The notes beneath the pieces were generated by a model. That model saw nothing but the letters and a program-made list of their open reading frames with translations, did no database searches and was not told where the DNA came from. The position numbers and the translations under genes were made by a program. Below, in pieces: positions 1 through 6,828 of a stretch of 64,000 nt of DNA; within the stretch, counting starts at the first letter, position 1; the number at the start of each line of letters is the position of its first letter. Origin of the DNA: SAR86 cluster bacterium AG-313-D11. GTDB taxonomy: Bacteria; Pseudomonadota; Gammaproteobacteria; Magnimaribacterales; D2472. Location of the stretch: NCBI GenBank assembly GCA_003284215.1, contig QBVW01000001.1:62001-126000 (forward strand). Reading direction: 5' to 3'.

Positions 1-135
1 CTTCATCCAGGCATTGGACACTATGATGAGCCCAAAGCTATCGAAGCCCTTAAACCCTTTCTTGTTGCTAGAAATGTTCCTGGTGCAGATCAGATTCCTG
101 ATAGAGTAAGCTTAAATCCTTTAATTAGAATATAG
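1..135 (+). CDS. C-terminal fragment of an unidentified protein
   Basis: Frame 1 is open from the window edge to a TAG at 133-135 and encodes 44 residues beginning LHPGIGHYDE and ending LNPLIRI. The reading frame enters from outside the window, so start and length are unknown. I do not recognise the family from this tail. It is followed by a convergent small gene (stop codons 15 bp apart), which supports this being a true gene end rather than a chance ORF. Confidence 0.5.
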   Translation, partial: LHPGIGHYDEPKAIEALKPFLVARNVPGADQIPDRVSLNPLIRI

Positions 136-150
136 CTTTAATTTTTATAA

Positions 151-315
151 CTAAATATTTTTTATTTTTGCTTCTAACTCTGCAACTCTCTTTTCAAGTT
201 TTTTTAATTCAGACTCTTTCACAAAACCTGACTCTTGCATAAATTTTTCTAGTGCAGGTTTAAGCATTTTTTCCATGCCCTTCATATCGCCTGCCATTTT
301 TAGTGGGTTAAACAT
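151..315 (-). CDS. small coiled-coil protein, 54 aa, hypothetical
   Basis: This ORF is too short for the supplied track. The minus strand reads ATG at 315 to TAG at 151: MFNPLKMAGD, then a Lys/Glu-rich stretch ending in heptad-like KLEKRVAELEAKIKNI. A good Shine-Dalgarno (GGAG) lies about 6 bases before the ATG. The amphipathic N-terminus plus C-terminal coiled coil recalls the general plan of UbiK/YqiC-type accessory factors or small phasin-like proteins, but the match is only in architecture and I do not assign a function. It is transcribed away from the DoxX gene, with about 95 bp between the two start codons that would hold both promoters. RBS, length and composition make a real gene likely. 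Confidence 0.6.
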   Translation of the reverse strand: MFNPLKMAGDMKGMEKMLKPALEKFMQESGFVKESELKKLEKRVAELEAKIKNI

Positions 316-411
316 GCTGATCTCCTTTATATTATAAATATAGGGATAGAATAAATTATTACAATTCTAAATTAGACATCAGCTACAATAAATAAAAAAA
401 TAGGAGAGCAT

Positions 412-828
412 ATGAGCATTTCAAATTATTTAGATAGTGTTGCAAAACCCTTTGAGGGATTGGCACCATGGATTTTAAGACTAGTATTAGGAGTTTCTTT
501 TATTCTTCATGGGTTAGGAAAATTTCCTTTGCCTCCGGAAAAGATGGTTACATGGTTTGAAAGCATGGGAATAGCAGCACCTGAGGTTGTTTCTAGTCTG
601 GTAGCTGTTGGAGAGGTTGGTGCTGGAGCAGCAGTGATCATAGGTGGTTTTCTTGGTGGAGCGGGACATCTTATTACTAGACTGGGTGGCGGTGCAGTGT
701 TGGTGATAATGATTGGAGCATTCTATTTAGCTCATGCTGATTGGTTCATCACACAAAAATTGTTTATGAGTGAGCAGATCTTTTTAATTGCACTAGGGCT
801 ATATTTTGCAATTAAAGGAAATAATTAA
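412..828 (+). CDS. DoxX family membrane protein
   Basis: The 138-residue product matches the DoxX/DoxD pattern: an N-terminal segment, LRLVLGVSFILHGLGKF (helix 1 with the typical FxxHGxxKF), a Met-rich loop, then three further hydrophobic helices (SSLVAVGEVGAGAAVIIGGFL, GGGAVLVIMIGAFYLAHAD, IFLIALGLYFAIKG). Family members are four-helix inner-membrane proteins, some linked to thiosulfate:quinone oxidoreductase or to redox and envelope stress; the exact role of this one is not determinable. The start at 412 is preceded by AGGAGAG at good spacing. It stands alone, with the Fur-controlled receptor downstream on the same strand, and a separate Fur site between them argues against simple co-transcription. 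Confidence 0.85.
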   Translation: MSISNYLDSVAKPFEGLAPWILRLVLGVSFILHGLGKFPLPPEKMVTWFESMGIAAPEVVSSLVAVGEVGAGAAVIIGGFLGGAGHLITRLGGGAVLVIMIGAFYLAHADWFITQKLFMSEQIFLIALGLYFAIKGNN

Positions 829-859
829 AAAAAAATTCTAAAAGCTTGTAAATCTAAAT

Positions 860-884
860 GAGAATGATTATCATTACCATTCTC
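860..884. promoter_or_regulatory. Fur box upstream of TonB-dependent receptor
   Basis: The sequence GAGAATGATTATCATTACCATTCTC contains the core AATGATTATCATT, a close match to the Fur consensus GATAATGATAATCATTATC, enclosed by a GAGAAT...ATTCTC inverted repeat, so overlapping Fur half-sites are present. It lies 45 bp before the receptor start. In established gammaproteobacterial systems Fur with Fe2+ represses from such sites, so the receptor is probably induced by iron limitation. Confidence 0.8.
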
Positions 885-928
885 AATTAGACCAATTGTC
901 TTCTTGAGCATATTTCAAGGAGATAATA

Positions 929-3130
929 ATGGAAAATTGGCCAAATATTCATACAAAAATTAATTTTGTAATTATGGGGTTGTTAACAATCCTTTTCTTT
1001 GTTCCAGCCTTTGCTGATGAAGAAGAAGTCATAGAATCAGTAACAATCATCGGGTCCGCAGAAGATCAAAGAAAACTAGCGGGATCTGGACAAATTATCT
1101 CAAATGATGACTTATTAAAGGCCATGGATACTGATATCCAAAAAATTCTGACGGCAGTTCCCGGTGTATACATGAGAACTGAAGAGGGTTATGGACTTAG
1201 GCCAAATATATCCATTCGAGGTACTGCTATTGAAAGATCTGCAAAAGTTGCCGTTATGGAAGACGGTGTTCTTGTTGCTCCTTCTCCATATACTTCATCT
1301 TCAGCATATTATTTTCCGACAACAGGTAGAATACATTCAGTTGAAGTACTAAAAGGACCTGCAGCTGTTTCTCAAGGACCTCAAACCATTGGAGGAGCAA
1401 TCAACTTAATCAGCACGCCTATCCCGAGCACGAATTCAGGAAAATTTGTTCAAGAACTCGGTGAAAATGGAATGATGCGGACTCATGCTTATTTTGGAGG
1501 AACCAGTGGTAATTTTGGAGCTCTGGTAGAAGTACATGAGCATGAAAGTGATGGTTTTGACTCTATAGCCAATGTTGGTGGCGATACTGGTTTTGATAAA
1601 TCTGACTTTATGGTCAAAGCTAGATACGAAAGCGGCGCTCATTCGTTAACCTTCAAAATGGTTGATCTTGATGAAACTTCTAATCAATCCTACGTTGGTC
1701 TATCACAAGCAAGCTTTAATGCAAATCCAAGAGTCAGGTATGGAGCAACTGCCTACGATAAAATGATGAACGATGGTGAGCAGACTTCATTAACTTATGT
1801 AGGTAATTTTGAAAATTTTAATGTTCAATTTACTTCATGGCAGAATGACTATCACAGAGATTGGTTTAAAGTTAGCGACTTCAATAATGATAAAGAGCAT
1901 GGAGAGCAGGACGATATTAATGAATTAATTAGTGATGCTAATAATGGTAGCGCAAATGCTCAAGCCATTCTTGACGGTCAGCTCCCAGTAGAAATTGAGT
2001 ACAAGCATAACAACAGATATTACACTAACGAAGGCTATCAATTTACTGTAAATACTTCATTGGGAATCCATGACTTAACATTAGGTTACAGAGACATGGA
2101 AGATTCTGAGAGTAGAGTTCAGGCTCACGAATATGCAGATCAAGCTGCAGATGGTTCTTTGTCTGCTTTGTATGGTTATATTGGCTTAAATAATAGCAAT
2201 AACAGATTAAGAGAATCTAGCGCAACTTCATACTATCTTCAAGATACTATGGATTTTGGAAGATTAGATATAACTGTAGGTTACAGATCTGAGGACTATG
2301 ATCAACGTCACAGAAGGTGGTCGGATCGCGCAGGACCAAACTTAACATTGGTTAGAACAGGCCCAGCTGACAATAGAGATACCTTTGCTGAAAACGATCA
2401 TACAACTCAAAGTTTTGGAGCTACTTATGAGGTAAATGAAAAGCTTACCTTAGTAGCAGGATTTCATGAGGGAATGACTCCTATGTTTGGAGCAGATCCA
2501 GAAGAAGCAGATAATACTGAACTTGGTATTAGATATTCTGATGGAGCGACAAATATTGAGATGTTCTATTTTGCAAGTGAATACTCAAATCTTGCAGCTG
2601 AGTGTACTCTTGTAAGTGGAGCTGCTTGTAATCCTGATGAGTCTGCTGTCTTTAGCGGTGGTTCTGCCGATGTGGAGGGTCTTGAATTTAGCGGTTCCTG
2701 GATATTTGAAGGTGACGGAGTTAGTTACCCCGTAGCACTAGCTTATACATCAACAGATGCAACTTTTAATAATAGCTCAGAGAGTGATTATTTTGGAGTA
2801 GTAGCAGCAGGAGATGATTTACCCTACATTCCTAGTTCTTCAATGTCATTGGTTGCAGGCTTTGTAACAGAGAACGGCTTAAGTGGAAATATGAGATTGA
2901 TTGATGTCGGCAGTTCTTGCTCAATAGCAGCATGTGGGATTTATAATAAAATCCATGCTCACACAATTATTGATTTAAATATAAGAAAAGCTTTGAGCGA
3001 TTCTATGGATATATATGCAATCATAGAAAATGTCTCTGATGATGCAGATATTATTTCAAGAGCACCATCTGAAGGTGCTAGATCTCAAAAACCTAGAACT
3101 CTTAAAGTAGGATTTAGCTATAAGTTTTAA
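929..3130 (+). CDS. TonB-dependent outer-membrane receptor, likely ferric-siderophore/FecA-like
   Basis: The 733-residue protein has a signal peptide (VIMGLLTILFFVPAFADEEEV) cleaved near residue 29, then a plug domain: ESVTIIGSAED (TonB-box-like), IQKILTAVPGVYMRTEEGYGLRPNISIRG, VLKGPAAVSQGPQTIGGAINLIS. The remainder is a beta-barrel rich in alternating aromatic/polar segments, ending in a C-terminal Phe (KVGFSYKF) as expected for BAM recognition. Plug wording (GYGLRPNISIRGT, PYTSSSAYYFPTTGR) resembles FecA-type ferric citrate receptors. The start is supported by AAGGAG 6 bases upstream. A strong Fur box sits in the leader, so iron-responsive uptake is likely; the exact ligand is inference. 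No FecIR-type regulators or TonB/ExbBD genes are adjacent. Confidence 0.9.
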   Translation: MENWPNIHTKINFVIMGLLTILFFVPAFADEEEVIESVTIIGSAEDQRKLAGSGQIISNDDLLKAMDTDIQKILTAVPGVYMRTEEGYGLRPNISIRGTAIERSAKVAVMEDGVLVAPSPYTSSSAYYFPTTGRIHSVEVLKGPAAVSQGPQTIGGAINLISTPIPSTNSGKFVQELGENGMMRTHAYFGGTSGNFGALVEVHEHESDGFDSIANVGGDTGFDKSDFMVKARYESGAHSLTFKMVDLDETSNQSYVGLSQASFNANPRVRYGATAYDKMMNDGEQTSLTYVGNFENFNVQFTSWQNDYHRDWFKVSDFNNDKEHGEQDDINELISDANNGSANAQAILDGQLPVEIEYKHNNRYYTNEGYQFTVNTSLGIHDLTLGYRDMEDSESRVQAHEYADQAADGSLSALYGYIGLNNSNNRLRESSATSYYLQDTMDFGRLDITVGYRSEDYDQRHRRWSDRAGPNLTLVRTGPADNRDTFAENDHTTQSFGATYEVNEKLTLVAGFHEGMTPMFGADPEEADNTELGIRYSDGATNIEMFYFASEYSNLAAECTLVSGAACNPDESAVFSGGSADVEGLEFSGSWIFEGDGVSYPVALAYTSTDATFNNSSESDYFGVVAAGDDLPYIPSSSMSLVAGFVTENGLSGNMRLIDVGSSCSIAACGIYNKIHAHTIIDLNIRKALSDSMDIYAIIENVSDDADIISRAPSEGARSQKPRTLKVGFSYKF

Positions 3131-3142
3131 TTGATTTCTCAT

Positions 3143-3367
3143 AGGAGGCTGCCAAAAAAAAGTTGTGGTAGCTTTACTCCCTGAACCCTTCAGATATGTT
3201 CCCTAAGACGAACGCAGGGTTTATGGTAGCCTCCTCTGAGGAGCCTTACTCAAAAGGGATTGGTAATTAGAAACATGGTAATTTCTCTCCCCAAGCTCCC
3301 TAATTTGAATTTATTGATATTTGTAACTTTTTAATATATTTCAAGTTTTGGGGTATATCAATCCCTT
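3143..3367. ncRNA. structured intergenic region, candidate non-coding RNA
   Basis: The 311-bp gap between the receptor and tRNA-Ala carries no ORF but two large inverted repeats. Stem 1 pairs AGGAGGCTGCC (3143-3153) with GGTAGCCTCCT (3225-3235), 11 pairs with one G-U; inside it TGAACCCT (3182-3189) pairs with AGGGTTTA (3216-3223), and TGTTC (3197-3201) with GAACG (3210-3214). Stem 2 pairs AAGGGATTGGTA (3254-3265) with TATCAATCCCTT (3356-3367), 12 pairs with one G-U, with an inner CCCCAAG/TTTGGGG helix. No U-tract follows either stem, so these are not ordinary terminators. I compared it by memory with 6S, SRP, RNase P and tmRNA: only a loose CCCTGAACC...GAGGAGCCTTA similarity to 6S was seen. 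Strand and identity are unresolved. Confidence 0.35.
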
Positions 3368-3400
3368 GCGAGCCTTGAATTGCTTTTCAGGAATACTTTG

Positions 3401-3428
3401 TTGCACTGGAAAAGATATCTTGTACAAT
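3401..3428 (+). promoter_or_regulatory. sigma-70-type promoter for tRNA-Ala
   Basis: TTGCAC (3401-3406) and TACAAT (3423-3428) are separated by 16 bp, close to the sigma-70 consensus. The predicted transcription start, around 3435, falls a few bases before the mature tRNA 5' end at 3442, so the tRNA appears to have its own promoter rather than being part of an rRNA operon. Confidence 0.65.
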
Positions 3429-3441
3429 TGTTTCCTCGTGT

Positions 3442-3517
3442 GGGGCTATAGCTCAGCTGGGAGAGCACCTGCTTTGCAAGCAGGGGGTCCGCGGTTCGAT
3501 CCCGCGTAGCTCCACCA
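3442..3517 (+). tRNA. tRNA-Ala (anticodon TGC)
   Basis: The 76-nt sequence starts GGGGCTATAGCTCAGCTGGG and ends with an encoded CCA. The acceptor stem GGGGCTA pairs with TAGCTCC, the D arm has GCTCAGCTGGGAGAGC, the anticodon arm is CCTGCTTTGCAAGCAGG with anticodon TGC, and the T arm contains GGTTCGATCC. Alanine TGC tRNA often lies in the 16S-23S spacer; here it is a stand-alone gene with its own promoter. Its last base abuts the stop codon of the convergent metallo-hydrolase gene. Confidence 0.97.
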
Positions 3518-4411
3518 TTATTGAATTATCATTAAATCTTCAGCTATCTTGATCTGCCCATCATATTTTGAGCTTACCTCATTTAGAATTTCTTCTGTTG
3601 TTGAGCCCCAAAATAGTATGTGAGATAAAAGTAATAGCTCTGGTTTTGCGCGAGAGGCTATTTCCGCTACCTCAAATGTAGAGGTGTGATGGCCTTGATG
3701 ATATGTTTGCCAATCTTTTGTTTTGTTAAGGAACCCAGCATGAGAGTAAACCTCATGAACTAATATATCTGCCCCACTAGAAAATTTCTCTAATATTTTT
3801 GATGGTCCCGTATCGCCTGAGAATACTATGACTTTATCGCTAGAAGTAAATCTAAATCCATATGCATCATCAAAGCTTCCATGCGGGACTTTAAATGCTT
3901 CTACAGAAATATTTTCATCTTCATAGACTATACCTTCAGTAAGAACATTAAAGTTAAATTTGTACCCTATGTTATTAGATGGCTGGGTTCCGTAGATACG
4001 ATAATTAATATCCTCTTCAAAAGCTTTGAGAATAGAAGAGGCCATTTTTTTTAACCCACTAGGACCATACAAGTTTAACTTCCTCTCTCTTCCCATAATC
4101 CAAGGAGTTAGTAAAAGATCAGCCAAGCCTGCTGAATGATCAGAATGAATATGAGTTAAAAAGGCATGTTCTAAATTTTTAACATTCATAGCTTCAACTT
4201 TTCCACCCCAAGGCGGTGAGAGAGATGCAGCTCTTCGAACAACTCCTGGTCCAAAATCAACTAAATACGCAGTTTCATTTACGACTACTGCATATGCTGA
4301 ACCAGCTCTATAAGGATCTGGATTTGGTGTTCCAGAACCAAGCACTATAAGTTTTGTTTCTCCATATAAAGATGGAACTAATAACAAGAAGAACAAAAAT
4401 TTATTTTTCAT
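3518..4411 (-). CDS. exported metallo-beta-lactamase-fold hydrolase (RNase Z-like)
   Basis: The 297-residue protein begins with a hydrophobic signal sequence (MKNKFLFFLLLVPSLYGETK), so it is probably periplasmic. The rest is a metallo-beta-lactamase fold: LGSGTPNPDPYRAGSAYAVVV near the start, the metal motif HIHSDH (H87, H89, D91, H92), SGDTGPS (bridging Asp), HEVYSH and a final LLLSHIL His. The LGSGTP start resembles RNase Z/ElaC-type enzymes, but a secreted version is unlikely to process tRNA; related exported members act on small esters or remain uncharacterised. It is transcribed toward tRNA-Ala and divergently from the shikimate-kinase-like gene. The substrate is unknown. Confidence 0.85.
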   Translation of the reverse strand: MKNKFLFFLLLVPSLYGETKLIVLGSGTPNPDPYRAGSAYAVVVNETAYLVDFGPGVVRRAASLSPPWGGKVEAMNVKNLEHAFLTHIHSDHSAGLADLLLTPWIMGRERKLNLYGPSGLKKMASSILKAFEEDINYRIYGTQPSNNIGYKFNFNVLTEGIVYEDENISVEAFKVPHGSFDDAYGFRFTSSDKVIVFSGDTGPSKILEKFSSGADILVHEVYSHAGFLNKTKDWQTYHQGHHTSTFEVAEIASRAKPELLLLSHILFWGSTTEEILNEVSSKYDGQIKIAEDLMIIQ

Positions 4412-4479
4412 AGAAACCTTATTTTGTATTTTATTTATATAAAATATAACTCAGATGCAATTATAGTATCTTACAAAAA

Positions 4480-4977
4480 ATGATAAATTCAATTTCACTC
4501 ATAGGAATGGCTGGAGCAGGGAAGTCTGCCGTAGGCATGCAACTGTCAAAGATGCTTGATTTCAAGTTAATTGATAGCGATGCTTTGATTGAAAGTCAAT
4601 ATGACAAAAGTTTACAAAAGATTCTTGACGATGAGGGGTATATCAAGCTCAGAGAAATTGAAAATCTAGTTCTTAAAAATATTCAGTTCAACAAAACTAT
4701 ACTATCGACTGGAGGGAGTGCAGTTTATAGCTATGAAGCAATGGAGCATATTCAACAACATTCAACAGTAATATTCTTAGAGGTACCCTTTGATCAAATT
4801 TTAGAAAGAGTTCCTAGTTTTCAAGATAGAGGTTTTGCAAAAGCTCCAAGTCAATCTATTGAAGATGCATTTAGGGAGCGGCAGAAATTATACAAAAAAT
4901 ATTCGCATCACACAGTTAGCAATACCAAAGATATAGATTTATGTGTTTCTAGGGTAATGGAGTTGTTCGAAGCTTGA
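4480..4977 (+). CDS. shikimate kinase (AroK/AroL family)
   Basis: The 165-residue product carries a Walker A GMAGAGKSAVG (residues 9-19), the shikimate-binding LIDSDALIE with the usual Asp, Arg in KLREIE, STGGSAVY (the GG shikimate loop), the lid Arg in QDRGFA, and RERQKLYKKYS with the adenine-contacting Arg. All signature residues of shikimate kinase, which phosphorylates shikimate at the 3-hydroxyl, are present. It is not beside aroB as in many gammaproteobacteria, so it could be a second or diverged copy. No Shine-Dalgarno is visible; a TATAGT box ends 12 bp before the ATG, suggesting a very short leader. It converges tail to tail with coaW (5-bp gap). Confidence 0.85.
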   Translation: MINSISLIGMAGAGKSAVGMQLSKMLDFKLIDSDALIESQYDKSLQKILDDEGYIKLREIENLVLKNIQFNKTILSTGGSAVYSYEAMEHIQQHSTVIFLEVPFDQILERVPSFQDRGFAKAPSQSIEDAFRERQKLYKKYSHHTVSNTKDIDLCVSRVMELFEA

Positions 4978-4982
4978 TATCT

Positions 4983-5804
4983 TTATAGATTAATCTTTAT
5001 CTTTTCCATTACTCCAATGACATTGCCATACTCACGATTTTCATTATATTTGCCTTTTATTCCAGCTAAGCCTAGCCTTTCATTGATGCCACTATTTATT
5101 TTAGAAAGATATGACGTTCTTCCTAAAAAATATGCTGTGTCAGAGCCAATTAATAATGCATTTAAATAGGCCACTGTTCCAATAACCTCTCCTATCATAT
5201 TGCATAATGATGCTGCAGTATTTTCTATTGTATCTGCTGAAGAATTTTTTACTTGACCAAAATTAACAGCAGTTATTTCGGGAGAAAGGCTGCCTATTTT
5301 GTTCACTACATCTCCAATCAATAAGTCTAATTCAGCTCGAGAGCCCTGATCCGCGAATTCGTTGATCTCAAAACCATTAGAGTTTTTAAAGATTAATGAG
5401 CCCAGTCCTTCAAGCATCCCGCCCCCAACTGCGATGCCGCCTATATGATTAAATTCATTTCCTTGAACATGTACACAAGCTGTTCCAGTACCGGCACTAA
5501 TCACAAGAGCAGATTCATTTTTAATACCATATAATTTTTTTGCACCCAAACCTATTGCCTCGATCTCATTAACTTTGATAATTTCAATTCCTTCTATTGA
5601 ATTATCTAGATCAGAGGATTTACCACCAGTCACACCAATGGTTTTTACGCTTGAGATAGATATATTATTTTTTATAAATAAATCTTTAATCGTATCCAGG
5701 CTAATGTTGGCAGAGTCAGAGGGAGCGCTAAAGAATGAAATCTTATCTTTATCTAAAATAGCTATATCTGTATTAGAGATTCCAAAATCTATCGCAACAT
5801 ACAT
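4983..5804 (-). CDS. coaW: type II pantothenate kinase (CoaW family)
   Basis: The 273-residue protein matches staphylococcal-type CoaW: an N-terminal phosphate-binding strand (YVAIDFGISNTDIAI), VTGGKSSD, a candidate catalytic Glu in VNEIEAIGLGAKKLYG, then the hallmark SAGTGTACVHV...HIGGIAVGGGMLEGLGSLI and EITAVNFGQVK. These are ASKHA-fold ATP-binding motifs; the enzyme phosphorylates pantothenate in the first step of CoA synthesis. Type II kinases are usual in eukaryotes and some Firmicutes, while gammaproteobacteria normally use CoaA or CoaX. It is the last gene of a tight operon after the Bax-inhibitor-like protein and a 69-residue membrane protein (8-bp gap). coaD lies 23 kb away in the same window. 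A related sugar-kinase role is possible but less likely. Confidence 0.8.
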   Translation of the reverse strand: MYVAIDFGISNTDIAILDKDKISFFSAPSDSANISLDTIKDLFIKNNISISSVKTIGVTGGKSSDLDNSIEGIEIIKVNEIEAIGLGAKKLYGIKNESALVISAGTGTACVHVQGNEFNHIGGIAVGGGMLEGLGSLIFKNSNGFEINEFADQGSRAELDLLIGDVVNKIGSLSPEITAVNFGQVKNSSADTIENTAASLCNMIGEVIGTVAYLNALLIGSDTAYFLGRTSYLSKINSGINERLGLAGIKGKYNENREYGNVIGVMEKIKINL

Positions 5805-5812
5805 CCCGTTAA

Positions 5813-6022
5813 TTATTGCTTAGTTTCATCATCAATTTCTTCAGCACTGCCTTCGATAATTTTTGATCCGTCACGACTTTCTTGAACACTTGACTTACGT
5901 CTTTTGCTCCAGTTGATGCGGTCATCTCGATTCATTTGCTTTTTTGATGCCTTGATTTTTCCAAGTTTCATAAAAATAAAGAGTGACAGTATTGTCAAAA
6001 TTCCAAAAAAAATACTATTCAT
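5813..6022 (-). CDS. small single-pass membrane protein, hypothetical
   Basis: The 69-residue ORF starts with a hydrophobic helix (MNSIFFGILTILSLFIFMKLGKI) followed by a charged tail rich in Lys, Arg, Asp and Glu (KKQMNRDDRINWSKRRKSS...EIDDETKQ). Its ATG directly follows the TAA of the upstream Bax-inhibitor-like gene (TAAATG), and coaW begins 8 bp after its stop, so it is very probably translated by coupling within the operon. One transmembrane segment with a cytoplasmic tail is predicted. I do not recognise a family. Confidence 0.7.
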   Translation of the reverse strand: MNSIFFGILTILSLFIFMKLGKIKASKKQMNRDDRINWSKRRKSSVQESRDGSKIIEGSAEEIDDETKQ

Positions 6023-6763
6023 TTATCTACTTCTCAATTTCATGAGCAATCGTAATATTTCAATATATAGCCAAACCAGAGTTACCATCAGCGAGAAAGC
6101 TCCATACCATTCCATATACTTTGGTAGGCCTTTCTCAGCACCGTCTTCTATAAAATCAAAATCTAGCACAAGATTTAGTGCTGCTATGCCAACAACAAAT
6201 AAGGAGAAGCCGATTCCAAAGATTCCATTAGAATGAATAAATCCAATGCCAGGACCAAAGAAAGACATGATGAAACTTACAAGATATAAAAGGAATATAC
6301 CCATGGTTGCTGAAAATAGCATCAATCTAAAATTTTCAGTTGGCTTTATGATGCCGCTTTTATAACAAAATAATAAAGAGGCCAGAATACCAAATGTCAG
6401 ACCAATTGCTTGAATTCCAATTCCAGGATATTGCATTTCTGCAAAAACTGTAATTCCTCCAAGTGCCATACCTTCAAAAGCAGCATAAAATGGGGCTGTA
6501 GATCCAGCTTTAGCAGGACTTCTAAAAATTGTTACAAATGCAAGAATGGTTCCAATTATCAAGCCAGGTATTGTTAAGGCAGGAACATTCCACCCTGCAA
6601 ATGCTCCAGCAAAACATAGGCCTAACAATATAGCTGTTTTATTAACAGCTCCATCTAGCGTCATGCGCTCAGTTTGAGAAAAAGATTCAGTATTTTCAAA
6701 ATTTCTTGTAAATGCTGGATTGCCAGATCTTCCAAAAGTATTTAATGCAGAGTGTTTAGACAT
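6023..6763 (-). CDS. Bax inhibitor-1/YccA-like membrane protein
   Basis: The 246-residue protein has a soluble N-terminus (about 40 residues) and seven hydrophobic segments, with the typical BI-1/YccA wording AFYAAFEGMALGGITVFAEMQYPGI and the C-terminal NLVLDFDFIEDGAEKGLPKYMEWYGAFSLMVTLVWLYIEILRLL. The FDFIEDG...EWY pattern is characteristic of the bacterial Bax1-I branch. Homologues are inner-membrane, pH-sensitive Ca2+-leak or FtsH-interacting proteins, but the function here is not established. It heads a three-gene minus-strand operon with a small membrane protein and coaW. The ATG at 6763 has a modest GGAGAT upstream. Confidence 0.85.
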   Translation of the reverse strand: MSKHSALNTFGRSGNPAFTRNFENTESFSQTERMTLDGAVNKTAILLGLCFAGAFAGWNVPALTIPGLIIGTILAFVTIFRSPAKAGSTAPFYAAFEGMALGGITVFAEMQYPGIGIQAIGLTFGILASLLFCYKSGIIKPTENFRLMLFSATMGIFLLYLVSFIMSFFGPGIGFIHSNGIFGIGFSLFVVGIAALNLVLDFDFIEDGAEKGLPKYMEWYGAFSLMVTLVWLYIEILRLLMKLRSR

Positions 6764-6828
6764 ACAATATCTCCAATATATAAAAAGTTATTATGAATTA
6801 TTTATGGGCTTCTAGACAAATTTAAAGA

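Noticed and set aside
1436-1642. 68-aa minus-strand ORF inside the receptor gene
   Set aside because: Antisense to a clear coding region with no RBS or homology; a shadow ORF.
3143-3300. Possible 6S RNA (ssrS)
   Set aside because: A loose match (CCCTGAACC...GAGGAGCCTTA) was seen, but the long closing stem and central bubble of 6S are not formed and the neighbours zapA/ygfA are absent. Kept only as an unassigned structured region.
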